This document shows, piece by piece, positions 9,483 to 20,072 of a DNA stretch of 64,000 bases. Position numbers and translations under genes: made by a program. Below the pieces are notes generated by a model. The model did no database searches. It worked only from the letters and a program-made list of their open reading frames with translations, and was not told the DNA's origin. Position 1 is the first letter of the stretch. Each line of letters begins with the position of its first letter. The DNA is from Paenibacillus sp. ACRRY (GTDB lineage Bacteria; Bacillota; Bacilli; Paenibacillales; Paenibacillaceae): the NCBI RefSeq assembly GCF_022346995.1, contig NZ_JAKRNM010000001.1, positions 682,001 through 746,000 of the forward strand, written 5' to 3'.

Positions 9483-10430
9483 CTATTTATCTGAGTTGGT
9501 AAACTTGCTGCGGAAGTTGGAAGGAGAGATGCCCTCTTTTCTCGAGAAACAGGAAGAGAAGTAGGATACATGATTGAAGCCGATCTCTTCGGCGATGCGA
9601 GCAACAGACCAGGCGGTTTGCAGCAGCAGCTTTTTGGCCTGTTCGATTCTGTAATGCAGCAGATATTCCATGGGGGTCATGCCATACACTTTCAGCATGC
9701 TGCGTGCGAGATAGTTTGGATGGTAGTTAAGTTCCTTTTGCAGGATCGGATTGGAGATCGGTAGCGGGTAATTGTGGCGGATGTAGAGCTCAACTTTCTC
9801 GGCAATCCGGATGGCAGCAACGTCGGACAGTGAAGACAGCCCGAGGTCCAGATGCTGCATAAATTGCTGGAAGGTCGCCTGTCGTTTCCAATTGCGCATG
9901 GACTGAGGCTCCTGATCAAGCTGTGAGAAATGCTCCAGCAGTTCCATGTCTTTGGATGCAATGTGCAAATGTTTGGGAATGAAAATGGAACAGACATCAC
10001 AGTGGTTCAGATATGCGCTCACCTTATGTGTCTCAATTAATTCGGTTTGATTGGCGAGGCATTCGTCCATGTTGGCAGACTCTCTCCAGCTGCCATAGGT
10101 TTGAAAATGAATCCAGATCATTTCCGTTTCCGCCTTACAGGCTGCGCTGCCGTAATGGTGTCCATCCGGCTTAAGGATCAGTGCTTCTCCTTGGTTCAGA
10201 AGCCATTCTGTCCCGTTCTCGTTAATGGCAAGCGAACCGCGTGTAACGACAATTAGATCAAAGACACCGATGTCACTGCGGCTAATGTGATATTCACCGG
10301 CTTCGTAACAGGCACGTCCGCAATCAATAAAATAGGGAATGGGCGGGGTGATGAAATGAAGGATGGGCGAGTCCAATCCGGCACCTCCGAACAGGTTGAA
10401 ATATTTAAAATTCATGTTGGCATCGAGCAT
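9483..10430 (-). CDS. AraC-family transcriptional regulator (cupin sensor)
   Basis: A 315-residue regulator. Residues 1-190 look like the AraC arm/cupin domain; the two helix-turn-helix motifs are at about 205-310 (NPILQKELNYHPNYLARSML and SVARIAEEIGFNHVSYFSSCF). It probably senses a sugar and controls the neighbouring glycan genes. The ATG at 10430 has a weak ribosome site; a second in-frame ATG is five codons in. It is transcribed away from the SLH-protein gene, sharing a 362-bp divergent control region. Confidence 0.9.
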   Translation of the reverse strand: MLDANMNFKYFNLFGGAGLDSPILHFITPPIPYFIDCGRACYEAGEYHISRSDIGVFDLIVVTRGSLAINENGTEWLLNQGEALILKPDGHHYGSAACKAETEMIWIHFQTYGSWRESANMDECLANQTELIETHKVSAYLNHCDVCSIFIPKHLHIASKDMELLEHFSQLDQEPQSMRNWKRQATFQQFMQHLDLGLSSLSDVAAIRIAEKVELYIRHNYPLPISNPILQKELNYHPNYLARSMLKVYGMTPMEYLLHYRIEQAKKLLLQTAWSVARIAEEIGFNHVSYFSSCFSRKEGISPSNFRSKFTNSDK

Positions 10431-10792
10431 TTATTTTTTATGATACAGCAAGTAACATAGAAAATAAAGCGCTTACGAAGTTCAGTTTTTTACTCTGAAC
10501 GGATTCAGGTTTACATCCTAATCTTCACTCTCGTGCTGGTTGTGATGATGATTCCAATGGAAATTATTATCCTGCCCCTGTATGTCTACACGAAGTAAGC
10601 TCCACGAAAGTGGAGTAACGGTTATAAGATTCGATTATCTTAACAATCGACTTAGATATTCTACTTTAGACGAAAGAATGAACGTCATTTTCGATGGATC
10701 GGTCAAAGGTATTTCGTAGAAGAAACTATACTTACCGGTTTAAGAGAAGTAAACCCCTAATGGATATGATCACATATATACAGGAGGTTATA
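10431..10792. promoter_or_regulatory. Divergent control region between AraC regulator and SLH-protein gene
   Basis: No gene is seen here. It holds a cre-like core (AAAGCGCTTAC, 10466-10476), a perfect hairpin with a GAAA tetraloop (CTCCAC-GAAA-GTGGAG, 10600-10615) and an inverted repeat TCGATT-N8-AATCGA (10631-10650). The hairpin falls in what is probably the 5' leader of the SLH gene. Function of each element is inference. Confidence 0.4.
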
Positions 10793-13700
10793 ATGACAAT
10801 GATTTCGAAGAAGTGGAAGCCGCTTATGATCGCGCTGCTCCTGGCATTTTCAAGTCTGCCGCTGCAGGTTAGCGCTTTGCCTGGGGCCGCGAAGGCTGCT
10901 GTAAAGACCGGTATCTCCAATGCCAGCCTGTCGGCCAAAGTCGGCGACTTAGGTCAGATTGAGGAGCTCTATATCAACAACAATCCTACCAATAAACAGG
11001 GGAAACCAATCAATTTTGTCCTGCCTAACACTACATCGCCGCAGAATGGTACCCAGCACCAATGGATGGGGGAAATGATCTTCTCTTACCGTACGGGTGC
11101 GAACGGACAGTTCCCTGATAACAGGGACGGTTTTGTAGAAGTTGATACCAATAAAACATTGGCTGCCGGGGGATCTACACAAGTTTCGACCATTAATCCG
11201 GATAACCCCTATATGAACAAGACCGCATCAGCAGACGGCAAGAAGGTAGAAGTCAACTTTATTGGACAGAACCTAAATTCTACAGACCAGCGGGTAATGA
11301 AGGGCTTCGATGTGAAATCCGTTTTTGATATGGAGACCGATGACGGTTCAATGCTTTGGGAAATTACGGTGAAGAACAAAAGTAATCAGTATATCGAATT
11401 CGGGGATATCGGCTTACCGATGCCTTGGAACAACAAATACCAGACCTTATCCGATACCTATGATGACCGTGTGACGGTGCATAATTTTGCAGGTGCTGAC
11501 AGTGGATATTCTTATGCCATCCGTACCAGTGGTGAGGGAAACTTTATGCTCTTCACTCCGGTGCCGGAAAGCGGCGCTCGAATCGAGTATGTGGATTATT
11601 GGATGCATGAAGCAGGAGAGCGACGTGCTGCAGACACCTTTAAAAACTGGACAGGAGATAGTGGCGGCTGGTATCCGGGGCTGAACGTGCTCTATATTCA
11701 CTCCAAAGAAATCCAGAAAACGGGACGCGGTTACTTCACTGATGCTTCCAGCCTCGTACTGGGACCGGATGAGTCCAAGACGTATAAGTTCAAATTCTCA
11801 GCAGTCCGTGGAGGAGACAACACGCCGCAGGAAAGTGCCCAAAGCCCAAATAACAGTTCGACCTCGATGGAAGACCGTGAAGCCAATCTTCGGTCCATCC
11901 TATATAAATCTGGCATGATTGATGCCGTAGCGGTGCCGGGCTTCCAGACTGCAATCAATATGCCTGTCAAGCTAGACCTGCACTATGACGACAGTATCGT
12001 TGATGTACAATCCATCGATATTCAAAATGTGGCAGAGAATGATCCGTTTGATGAAGCGCATATTCCGGATATCAAGCCTGGGAAGAGCAGAAAGGAAATG
12101 GTTGACAATTCGCGGGCCGGACGTGGACTGCCTGACGGGAACCCTGGCTACAATGAGTCGGTTGAGTTTGTGGAGACCAAGATCGTAAATGGTGAACAGC
12201 ATCACATCTATTCGCTTCAGTTTGATTCGATCGGCAATAACAGCGTGCGTATCGAATATAAGCTGAAGGACGGCAACGAATGGGTGGATAAATTCACTCA
12301 ATTTGAATTCAATGTTCTAGCCGAGCTGGATGCAATCTCGGATGCCCATTCCGAATTCATGGTCCAGCAAACACAGGATAAGAATCCGGAAAGTCCGACT
12401 TATGGTAACTATTTCGACTGGTATCTTACAAGCGGCATCGATCTCAATACAAGCCATTGGGGAGATGACTGGAGCCATGATAACATCAACTTCATGACGA
12501 TGAAGAACTATCTGGCTCCAAGTCCAGATGAAATTCGCTCTATCGAGACATACCTGATTGATTTCATGTGGGAACGATACATGAAGAATACTCAGGATAG
12601 CTACATCGTTGCGAACTGGCTGAAAGATTCTGGAGCGTACACCGACAAAGATAAGCCTTATACACGTACGTTCTCCGAAATCATGGAAGCTACCGGATTT
12701 TTCAACATGTACCGGATTCAGAAGGCTTATCCTAATCTGATCGAGTACCGGCAATCGCCTCAATTTTATCTGGAGAAAGCTTATAACATCTACTATAAAC
12801 GCGTTTCCACCGGGGCCATCGGATTCTATGGCGAGCAGCAAATTCCGGATATGATTGAAGCACTGAAGGAAGAGGGGATGCAGACCGAGTCAGCCAATCT
12901 GCAGAAGAAGTTCGCCCTCGATAAGGGACGGAATATGACTAGAGCCACTTATCCTTACGGCTCTGAATTTGAATATGACAATACTGGCGAAGAAGGGGCT
13001 TATGCAGCAGCGAAGGCTCTGCGCACCTACTATCCAGCAGACGCACTCACAGGTGCAGCTGAGAAAAGTATGGAAATGGCCGATTGGAAAACACGTGCCA
13101 TGCGCGGTATTCAGCCTACCTGGTTCCATTATTCCGTGCCCGTTTTCCGCGGCGGTGAAGGCTGGTGGAATTTCCAATATACTGCGTCTCTAGCAGGATA
13201 CATTATGAATGACTGGTTAAGGTATGAGAATGATGGCAGATCGGTGGAGCAGAAGGCCATTGCACAGCAGCGAAATTATGCCGCGAAGATTTCGAACTTT
13301 AATGCCGTCAATATGGGACAGATTTCGGCTAATTCAGTTGGCAGTACCTCTTGGAGATATTCGATGTATAAAGGAGGCACAGGTACGAAGGACGTATACG
13401 ATGGCGGCTCACGCGTCATGAGTAACGGCTGGAATGATTTTTCAGGCGAATCGGAAGAAGGCCTCTATGGTTCCCTTCTCAGCATCAGCTCTGATATTGT
13501 TACAGATCCGATATTTGGGCTGTTCGGTTATGGAGCGCTGGTGAGTGACGAAGGAGACAGCTACAACATTACGCCGAAAGATGGTTTCGGCAAACGGATC
13601 AATCTGATCGATGAGAAAATCTATTTGGAGCTGGAAAGCGATAAAGTAGAAAGCGCGCAAATTCAAAAAGATGGTAAGGGTTATACTCTTCAGCTCCTGA

Positions 13701-16700
13701 ATCCATCATGGAAAGAGCATACTTCACGGATTTTGTTCGATGGAGCAGGGATGGAGAATGGATACTATACCATGAAGCTGAATGGTGCAGCTGCCGGACA
13801 GTTCTATGTTCAGAACAATGAAGGCGTTGCCATGTTTCAGATGGGTAGCGTGCAGCGTGCTGAATTGATCATTGAAAAGGCAGCCGGCGGCGAAAATGAA
13901 TCTCCGCAAATTACTGTAGAGCAGGCGACACAACATCCACAGGCATTGATTCCATTTATGCTGAATGGGATTGTAACCGATGATGGCGCGCCTGAAGGGA
14001 CCCTGTCACACCAATGGGAAGTGGTCAGCGCCCCGGAAGGCGGCAAGCTAACCTTTACTCATCCGAAAGCAAGCATTACACAGGCTACGGGTACCAAAGC
14101 AGGCTCATATACGGTTAAGCTTAGTGCAAGTGATGGACAACTGACTGGCTCCAGCCAAGTCATCTTCGAGCTGGCTTCACCGCCGGATAAACAGCCTCCA
14201 GCAATTGGCCAAGTGACTGCGGTTCAGGATGTTACCAATAACAGTATTGTTGTATTGTCCGGAGAGGCCATTCCTGACCCTGTGCATAGCGAGGCAGAAG
14301 AACCCCAGTTGAAGTACACTTGGGCCGTCAAGCAAAAGCCTGAAGGTTCAGCGGACATTTCCTTTGTGGATGGTGACAAAGCAGCAGCCTATGCGCGTAT
14401 AAGCACGGCAGGCACCTATATGTTTACCTTTAGTGCGGCAGATGGAGATAAGAAGTCCAGCAAGGATGTAACGATAGAAATCAAGGAAGATACCGTTGAC
14501 GTTTACCGGGCACTCAGCGTTGTCACTAAGAAGGATATTGAACCAGAACTTCCTAGACAAATCTATATTTTGTCAGAGGAAGGGTATCTAGAGCAGGAAA
14601 TCACTTGGGATGCTATTGATCCCAGCAGCTATGCTAGTGTAGGCCAATTTGAAGCCAGAGGAACGGTCAATGGTATTGCTTTGGAGGTATGGGCTGCCGT
14701 ACATGTCGTGAATACTGAGCTGCAAAATGCGGCACTGACAGCCAAGGCTTCCGCTAGCTTCTCTGGTGGCGACGGTTATCCGGAAGCGATGAATAACGGC
14801 ATTGAACCTAAAAGCTCGGCAGATTTTTCACCGAACCGAGGTGCCCCCAACAGTGCATGGCATAACTGGGGTAGAGAAGGAGATCCTGCATGGGTGACGT
14901 ATGAATGGGATCAGCCATTCCTGGCCTCATCCATGGATGTGTATGTATTTCAAGACAACGGCGGGAACTTCCGTCCGAAGGATATGCAGCTTATGCTTCG
15001 CGGCGAAGACGGGAAATGGTATACCCCGCGGGACATAAAGGGATTGGGCAATGAACTTAATAAATATAATACAACTACTTTTGAGCCAGCCTATATTACA
15101 GGTGTTCGTATGGACATGAAGCCTTCCGTTAATGGGAGCGGTATTCTGGAATGGAAGGTATACGGTTATACTGGAGCGGTAGATAAGACAGAACTGATCA
15201 AGGTCTATAACTATGTAAATACATTAATTGCTTCGAATCTTGCAGATCCAGGGCTTGCGCCAATCGAAGCGGCGAAGACAGAAGCGTCTGCTGTGATCAA
15301 GAATACGAATGCCACAGACGAAGAAGTTACCCTGGCGCTTGAGAAGCTACTGACGGATTTGCGTCTGCTCAGTCCGAGAGACGGCAATATGGCGTTCCTA
15401 GCAAATGCTTCTTCCAGCTATACCTCTCCTTGGGAGAGTCTGGCTGCAGTAAACGACGGTAAGAAGGATGGCAACAACATTTCGCATTGGGGTACCTGGG
15501 GGCATGAAGGCGCAGAGGAGTGGGTGCAATATGAATGGCCGCAGGGTGCATCTATCCGAAGTTCGAATCTGGTGCTGTGGTCAGATGCCGGCGGAATCAA
15601 GCCGCCTACCCAAATCGTTTATTCTTACATCCCGGCGGATAGCGCAACTGATGAATGGATAACAGCGGGAACGGTTACGGAGGGAATCAACGTGGTTGAA
15701 CATACTCCAGCGGAATCCTCCAATCCGTACACGTTTGACTCGGTGCTGAATGTAAAGGCACTGCGGGTTACCCTAACCAAACAATCGCGGGCAGGCGATA
15801 ACGGTGTAGGCCTATGGGAATGGGAAGTTCACCAGGCCATATCCAGTCCTGATCGTGAGGCTCCAGTTACACCGGCCGGTGTGGCACCGTCCATTCCTGA
15901 TGGAGATGACGGCAAACTGATTGGTGTGACAACAGAAATGGAGTATAAGAAGGAAGGCGAAGATGAATATATTGCAATTGCAGGAATTGAGGTCACAGGT
16001 CTCACCGCCGGTAAGTATTATGTCCGGTATATGAAGACCGGTTCGCTGAGCGCCAGCCTAGATAAAGAAGTCGTTATTCCGGAAGGGCAGACACAGGAGC
16101 AGGCTGCACCAGATGCAAGTGGGTGGGTGATCTCACACGCCAATTCGGATACCGACATTAAAGGCATAATTGAGGGCTTGAATGATAGGATGGAATACCG
16201 GAAGCTGGGCGAAGAGGACTACACGCCTGTTATAGGTTCCAGTATCAACGATCTGGAGCCTGGCAGCTATCAGATCCGGTATGCAGCCACAGACAGCCTA
16301 AAGGCAAGTCCGCCGGTAACCGTGGACATTCGCAATGAAGCCAAGGCAGACAGAGAGGCACCAACAGCGGAAGGACTCGTCATTACACCGCCTACAGCGG
16401 CAGGCGGGAATGATGGCAGAATTGAAAATGTGACTGTCGATATGGAGTACCGCAAGGCGGAACAAGGTGGTTACATGCCGGTTAATGGAACCAGCATTGA
16501 AGACCTCGAGGCAGGCAGCTACGAGCTCCGGTACGCCGGAACGGATTTGAGCAATCCAAGTCCTGCTATCCTGATCGTTGTGCCTGACGGAGCCAAGCAG
16601 GAGCAAAGTCCGCCGTCCAGTGCAGAGGTCAAGGCTGTAAATGTTACTGCGGCTGGGGCCAAGGATGGTAAGATCACTGGTGTAAGTCCTGTAATGGAAT

Positions 16701-18109
16701 ATCGGCAAGTAGGAGTGGACGCTGGCAGCTGGAATGCGATCACAGGCACAGAGGTTACAGGTCTTGGCAACGGAATCTACGAAGTAAGATATAAAGAAAC
16801 GGCAACTCATTATGCGAGCCAATCCCTTACTGTCGTTATCAGCAATCCAGTCATCAATCCGAAGCCTACGGAAACACCGCCGTCAACGGATGCACCTGTG
16901 TCAGTGACCACACCTTCACCGGCTCCTGAAAACATCAAAGTCGAAGGGAATTGGATTAAGATTGTGGCACCAAAGACGGATACCAAAACCGGTAAAGCTA
17001 AAGGAGCACCCATCCGGCAGGAAGACCTTAATAAGGCTCTGGAGCATGCAAAGACGAATAGCAGTAATGTTAAAACGCTCATGGTGGACATACCGAAAGC
17101 AGAGGGAGCCAATTCCTATGCGGTTGAGCTTCCAGCGGCTGCCCTAACCGCAGAGCATGCCAACATCAAGATCGAGATTAATACGGAATTTGGAGCCGTT
17201 GCAGTACCTTCTAATTTGCTGAAGTATGTATCAGGGGCCAAATATGTGGAACTGTCACTGAGCCGGCTAGATACGGTAAAGCTTCATTCAGATGTAAAAT
17301 CTGTGATAGCCAGCAGACCTGTTATTGCATTCGCTGTTCAATTAGATGGAGAAGAAATGGCAACCTTGAATGCACCGGCAGAAATCAGACTGCCTTATGT
17401 ACCTGATGTTGAAGAATTGGCCAATTCCAAATACCTTACAGTTTCGTACGTGGCTGCAAATAGTACATTTGTTCAGCTACTGAATGGCAAATATGACAGT
17501 GCACTACAAGCCATGGTTTTTCCAGCGGCAAACACAGGTCAGTATGCAGTTGTTTATACGAAGAAGTTCTTCAATGATGTCATCAAGGATTCATGGTACG
17601 CACCAGCGGTTGAAACAATGGCGTCCAAAGGATTCATCGACGGGACATCAGCAACAAGCTTTAGTCCCGGGCAAAAGGTCACAAGAGGTGAGTATCTAGC
17701 TTGGTTGGTAAGGACACTGGATCTCAAAGCAGAGTTCAACACCACCTTCAGTGATATGAAGCAAACAGACCTCTATTACGAGGAAATCGGAATCGCCAAA
17801 GCACTCGGGATCGCTCTGGGCACGAACGGCAGCTTCTATCCGGAAACGGAAATTGCTAGACAAGATTTGGCTGTGCTGACCATGCGGGCTTTGCGGGCAG
17901 TGGGCAAAACTGAGCAGACCCCTTCAACTGAGGATCTCAAGAGATTCACAGATGCGGCAAAGGTAGCAAAGTACGCAGTTGATGATATGTCTTCAATGGT
18001 TAAAATGGGTTTCATAAACGGGCGAAGCCATGTCATCTTGAGTCCTGGCGGAACGACAACCAGAGCAGAAGCTGCTCAGGTTCTGTATAAAATTTTCTTG
18101 CAGCTGTAA
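10793..18109 (+). CDS. Giant secreted SLH-domain protein (DUF5695-like, Ig-like, F5/8-type-C-like modules)
   Basis: Start set at ATG 10793, which has AGGAGG five bases upstream and opens directly into a signal peptide (residues 1-35, cut after a VSALPGAAKA region); an ORF extension upstream of it lacks both. The 2438-residue protein has, in order: a roughly 1000-residue N-terminal region resembling DUF5695 proteins (40-1030); two PKD/Ig-like modules (1036-1232); a Big_4 domain (1239-1305); two discoidin-like domains (1305-1460 and 1526-1684) split by a FIVAR-like helix; four repeats of about 83 residues with MEY(R/K) and GxYxxRY (1689-2020); a Pro/Thr linker; and three C-terminal SLH domains (about 2258-2438). 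It should sit on the S layer, binding and perhaps cleaving plant polysaccharide. The catalytic role of the N-terminal region is not established. Confidence 0.88.
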   Translation: MTMISKKWKPLMIALLLAFSSLPLQVSALPGAAKAAVKTGISNASLSAKVGDLGQIEELYINNNPTNKQGKPINFVLPNTTSPQNGTQHQWMGEMIFSYRTGANGQFPDNRDGFVEVDTNKTLAAGGSTQVSTINPDNPYMNKTASADGKKVEVNFIGQNLNSTDQRVMKGFDVKSVFDMETDDGSMLWEITVKNKSNQYIEFGDIGLPMPWNNKYQTLSDTYDDRVTVHNFAGADSGYSYAIRTSGEGNFMLFTPVPESGARIEYVDYWMHEAGERRAADTFKNWTGDSGGWYPGLNVLYIHSKEIQKTGRGYFTDASSLVLGPDESKTYKFKFSAVRGGDNTPQESAQSPNNSSTSMEDREANLRSILYKSGMIDAVAVPGFQTAINMPVKLDLHYDDSIVDVQSIDIQNVAENDPFDEAHIPDIKPGKSRKEMVDNSRAGRGLPDGNPGYNESVEFVETKIVNGEQHHIYSLQFDSIGNNSVRIEYKLKDGNEWVDKFTQFEFNVLAELDAISDAHSEFMVQQTQDKNPESPTYGNYFDWYLTSGIDLNTSHWGDDWSHDNINFMTMKNYLAPSPDEIRSIETYLIDFMWERYMKNTQDSYIVANWLKDSGAYTDKDKPYTRTFSEIMEATGFFNMYRIQKAYPNLIEYRQSPQFYLEKAYNIYYKRVSTGAIGFYGEQQIPDMIEALKEEGMQTESANLQKKFALDKGRNMTRATYPYGSEFEYDNTGEEGAYAAAKALRTYYPADALTGAAEKSMEMADWKTRAMRGIQPTWFHYSVPVFRGGEGWWNFQYTASLAGYIMNDWLRYENDGRSVEQKAIAQQRNYAAKISNFNAVNMGQISANSVGSTSWRYSMYKGGTGTKDVYDGGSRVMSNGWNDFSGESEEGLYGSLLSISSDIVTDPIFGLFGYGALVSDEGDSYNITPKDGFGKRINLIDEKIYLELESDKVESAQIQKDGKGYTLQLLNPSWKEHTSRILFDGAGMENGYYTMKLNGAAAGQFYVQNNEGVAMFQMGSVQRAELIIEKAAGGENESPQITVEQATQHPQALIPFMLNGIVTDDGAPEGTLSHQWEVVSAPEGGKLTFTHPKASITQATGTKAGSYTVKLSASDGQLTGSSQVIFELASPPDKQPPAIGQVTAVQDVTNNSIVVLSGEAIPDPVHSEAEEPQLKYTWAVKQKPEGSADISFVDGDKAAAYARISTAGTYMFTFSAADGDKKSSKDVTIEIKEDTVDVYRALSVVTKKDIEPELPRQIYILSEEGYLEQEITWDAIDPSSYASVGQFEARGTVNGIALEVWAAVHVVNTELQNAALTAKASASFSGGDGYPEAMNNGIEPKSSADFSPNRGAPNSAWHNWGREGDPAWVTYEWDQPFLASSMDVYVFQDNGGNFRPKDMQLMLRGEDGKWYTPRDIKGLGNELNKYNTTTFEPAYITGVRMDMKPSVNGSGILEWKVYGYTGAVDKTELIKVYNYVNTLIASNLADPGLAPIEAAKTEASAVIKNTNATDEEVTLALEKLLTDLRLLSPRDGNMAFLANASSSYTSPWESLAAVNDGKKDGNNISHWGTWGHEGAEEWVQYEWPQGASIRSSNLVLWSDAGGIKPPTQIVYSYIPADSATDEWITAGTVTEGINVVEHTPAESSNPYTFDSVLNVKALRVTLTKQSRAGDNGVGLWEWEVHQAISSPDREAPVTPAGVAPSIPDGDDGKLIGVTTEMEYKKEGEDEYIAIAGIEVTGLTAGKYYVRYMKTGSLSASLDKEVVIPEGQTQEQAAPDASGWVISHANSDTDIKGIIEGLNDRMEYRKLGEEDYTPVIGSSINDLEPGSYQIRYAATDSLKASPPVTVDIRNEAKADREAPTAEGLVITPPTAAGGNDGRIENVTVDMEYRKAEQGGYMPVNGTSIEDLEAGSYELRYAGTDLSNPSPAILIVVPDGAKQEQSPPSSAEVKAVNVTAAGAKDGKITGVSPVMEYRQVGVDAGSWNAITGTEVTGLGNGIYEVRYKETATHYASQSLTVVISNPVINPKPTETPPSTDAPVSVTTPSPAPENIKVEGNWIKIVAPKTDTKTGKAKGAPIRQEDLNKALEHAKTNSSNVKTLMVDIPKAEGANSYAVELPAAALTAEHANIKIEINTEFGAVAVPSNLLKYVSGAKYVELSLSRLDTVKLHSDVKSVIASRPVIAFAVQLDGEEMATLNAPAEIRLPYVPDVEELANSKYLTVSYVAANSTFVQLLNGKYDSALQAMVFPAANTGQYAVVYTKKFFNDVIKDSWYAPAVETMASKGFIDGTSATSFSPGQKVTRGEYLAWLVRTLDLKAEFNTTFSDMKQTDLYYEEIGIAKALGIALGTNGSFYPETEIARQDLAVLTMRALRAVGKTEQTPSTEDLKRFTDAAKVAKYAVDDMSSMVKMGFINGRSHVILSPGGTTTRAEAAQVLYKIFLQL
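15859..16850 (+). repeat. Four in-gene tandem repeats of about 83 codons
   Basis: Repeat units begin near 15859, 16105, 16358 and 16611 (245-253 bp apart). Each encodes an Ig-like module with a central DGK/DGR turn, an MEYRK-type strand and a GSYxxRYA-type strand. They act as a spacer between the binding domains and the cell-wall anchor. Confidence 0.75.
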
Positions 18110-18114
18110 TTAAA

Positions 18115-18164
18115 GAAACCGACCTTGGTCCTGTTATATGCAGGAACAAGGTCGGTTTCCTTTT
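18115..18164 (+). terminator. Terminator of the SLH-protein gene
   Basis: GAAACCGACCTTGGTCCTG (18115-18133) pairs with the arm 18141-18159 with one mismatch in 19 bp, followed by CTTTT. Confidence 0.9.
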
Positions 18165-18427
18165 AAGGGAATGCTTCAGCATGATGCCTTGCAAATGTTT
18201 AATATGAACGTTTTTAACTATGTGAACCTGATGATAATGTGAGCACATTAATGAAAGACCTTGTATGTTCTAAACATGATGGGAACATCATCAATAAAGG
18301 AATGCTGGAAATCTTTCGCTATAGCACTACTTTTAGCTTTCTGACAAGGCCATTGATAATAGAACAGCTTCTTTGGATAATTTTTCGTATTTATTGATCT
18401 ATCTGAGTTGTAAGATTATGAAAACTC
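18165..18427. other. Gap with no gene; palindromes only
   Basis: I see no coding sequence. TAATGTG-AG-CACATTA (18235-18250) is a perfect 7+2+7 palindrome, and a smaller one, TGATG-GGAA-CATCA, follows near 18280. Neither is close to a start codon, since the flanking genes point into the gap. Confidence 0.4.
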
Positions 18428-19126
18428 TTAATTCGCTTCTAGTTTCTCGAGGTTTCGCTTGTCAAATCCCTTTACAATCAACCATACAGACAAACTCAAT
18501 TCATATATGCCAACTGGAAGAGCAATCATTCCTTTTACTGCAGAAAGAGGTTCTATCATACCGAACATTTCTAATAGACCTGCTATAAATACAAGTACAG
18601 CAGTAGTTATACCAAACAGTGCTAACGTTCTTGGAACTAAACCTGTTCTAAAAAGCAAATAGCTATAGAGTGCAGTATTGATACCCAGCATAAAATTGGG
18701 CCCTAACATCGACGTCCAGCGATGAAAAGCTTGCAGCATGTAACCGATCTCGTTAAGATTTTCTACACTTGTTAAGCTGTTTGCTTCATAATGTACACTA
18801 AGCTGTACTAAACCTAAAATACTTACCACACCTACGGCAATAAGCACAGCTTCCATGAAACGAAAGCATAGATATCCTAATGCGAGCGGTTCATTCCAAC
18901 GACGAAGATAAGGGAACAACATGACCGATGTACCAACTGCAGTTAAAACGAGCATGAGATCGTTAAATACCCCAAGCAAGATCTGTGTTTTAAAACCATT
19001 TGCTACGGACAAATACCATTGTTCAGATAATACCGGCTCATATGAGATCACAGCGATGACTGAAGTGACTGCAGCTACAATATAAAAAATGCCGATTAAA
19101 ATCCCATTCCTTCTGTCTTGCGTCAT
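18428..19126 (-). CDS. DUF4386 family membrane protein
   Basis: A 232-residue integral membrane protein with about six hydrophobic helices (for example GIFYIVAAVTSVIAVI at the N terminus). Pattern and length fit DUF4386, a Bacillota membrane family of unknown function. GGAGG lies six bases before the ATG. It is divergent from the AraC/GyrI-like regulator, which probably controls it; such pairs are common. Confidence 0.82.
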   Translation of the reverse strand: MTQDRRNGILIGIFYIVAAVTSVIAVISYEPVLSEQWYLSVANGFKTQILLGVFNDLMLVLTAVGTSVMLFPYLRRWNEPLALGYLCFRFMEAVLIAVGVVSILGLVQLSVHYEANSLTSVENLNEIGYMLQAFHRWTSMLGPNFMLGINTALYSYLLFRTGLVPRTLALFGITTAVLVFIAGLLEMFGMIEPLSAVKGMIALPVGIYELSLSVWLIVKGFDKRNLEKLEAN

Positions 19127-19202
19127 TACCCTACCTCCTTAAGTTACTTACTGTTTAGATTTATATTGCAGCGTTACTCCGAAAAATGGATTGGAGGTTA
19201 TT

Positions 19203-20072
19203 ATGGACCATTACGCAGTCATAGAGAGTGCTCTACTCCATATTGAAAACAATTTAGATCAGCCCTTATCATTAGAGTCTGTAGCTGATACAGTCAACAT
19301 GTCGAAATATTACTTTCACAGACTATTCTCTGCGATAACAGGTTCTTCCTTAAACAATTACATCTTATCCAGAAGATTGAATGCTTCACTACAATTCATT
19401 GAATCCGATCAACTATCACTTACAGATATTTCTTACCTGCTGAACTTTGGAGCCCAATCATCATTTACTCGTGCTTTTAAACGCCAATACGGAATAGCCC
19501 CGAGCGCTCTAAGAGTACAAAACATGAGCATTCCTCAAATACCCATGCCATCAGTGGTCAGAAGACCCGTTAAAAACATCAATGGTGATATTGTCACTGA
19601 CTTCACCCTAACAGACTTTGATACCATAAGGGTAACCGGCATAGCTTTTGAAGTTGATCTGGCTGATGATGATTACAAGGCAAAGATTCGCTCTCACGCT
19701 GACAAACTGTTGCACAGCATTGATAAAACAATAAGTGGTCCATGTTATGTCATCTATTCCAATTGCCAACCTAATTCAACCCGCTTTAAAGTTCTGTTTG
19801 GAATTCCGTATGACATTCAGATCAATAAACCTTTTTATTTTACTATTGACGTACCACAGCTCTTCTGTGCCAAATTCAAGTATTTTGGTGATCTCCTTGA
19901 AATAGGAGATGTCCTTAAAACTGATTACGCCAGATTTTTAAAAATTTCTAGGCAGGAAACGGAGGATTCACATATCGAGCTCATTCAAACTTTTGATGAT
20001 ATTCATAATTTTCAATCTGCCTTCCACATATATGCACCTATCAAAAAACTGCCGATTGATTCAGCATATTAG
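19203..20072 (+). CDS. AraC-family regulator with GyrI-like effector domain
   Basis: Start set at ATG 19203, five bases after GGAGG; a TTG at 19191 is inside that ribosome site. The 289-residue protein has the HTH region at the N terminus (residues 8-105, SLESVADTVNMSKYYFHRLF and LTDISYLLNFGAQSSFTRAF) and a GyrI-like small-molecule domain at 125-285. This order is that of Rob/BmrR-like multidrug sensors. It is divergent from the DUF4386 gene across a 76-bp gap, so it is likely to regulate that gene and itself. Confidence 0.87.
   Translation: MDHYAVIESALLHIENNLDQPLSLESVADTVNMSKYYFHRLFSAITGSSLNNYILSRRLNASLQFIESDQLSLTDISYLLNFGAQSSFTRAFKRQYGIAPSALRVQNMSIPQIPMPSVVRRPVKNINGDIVTDFTLTDFDTIRVTGIAFEVDLADDDYKAKIRSHADKLLHSIDKTISGPCYVIYSNCQPNSTRFKVLFGIPYDIQINKPFYFTIDVPQLFCAKFKYFGDLLEIGDVLKTDYARFLKISRQETEDSHIELIQTFDDIHNFQSAFHIYAPIKKLPIDSAY

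Noticed and set aside
10466..10476. cre-like site AAAGCGCTTAC before the AraC gene
   Set aside because: Only the core fits; the outer positions of the CcpA consensus do not match. Kept only as a mention in the control region.
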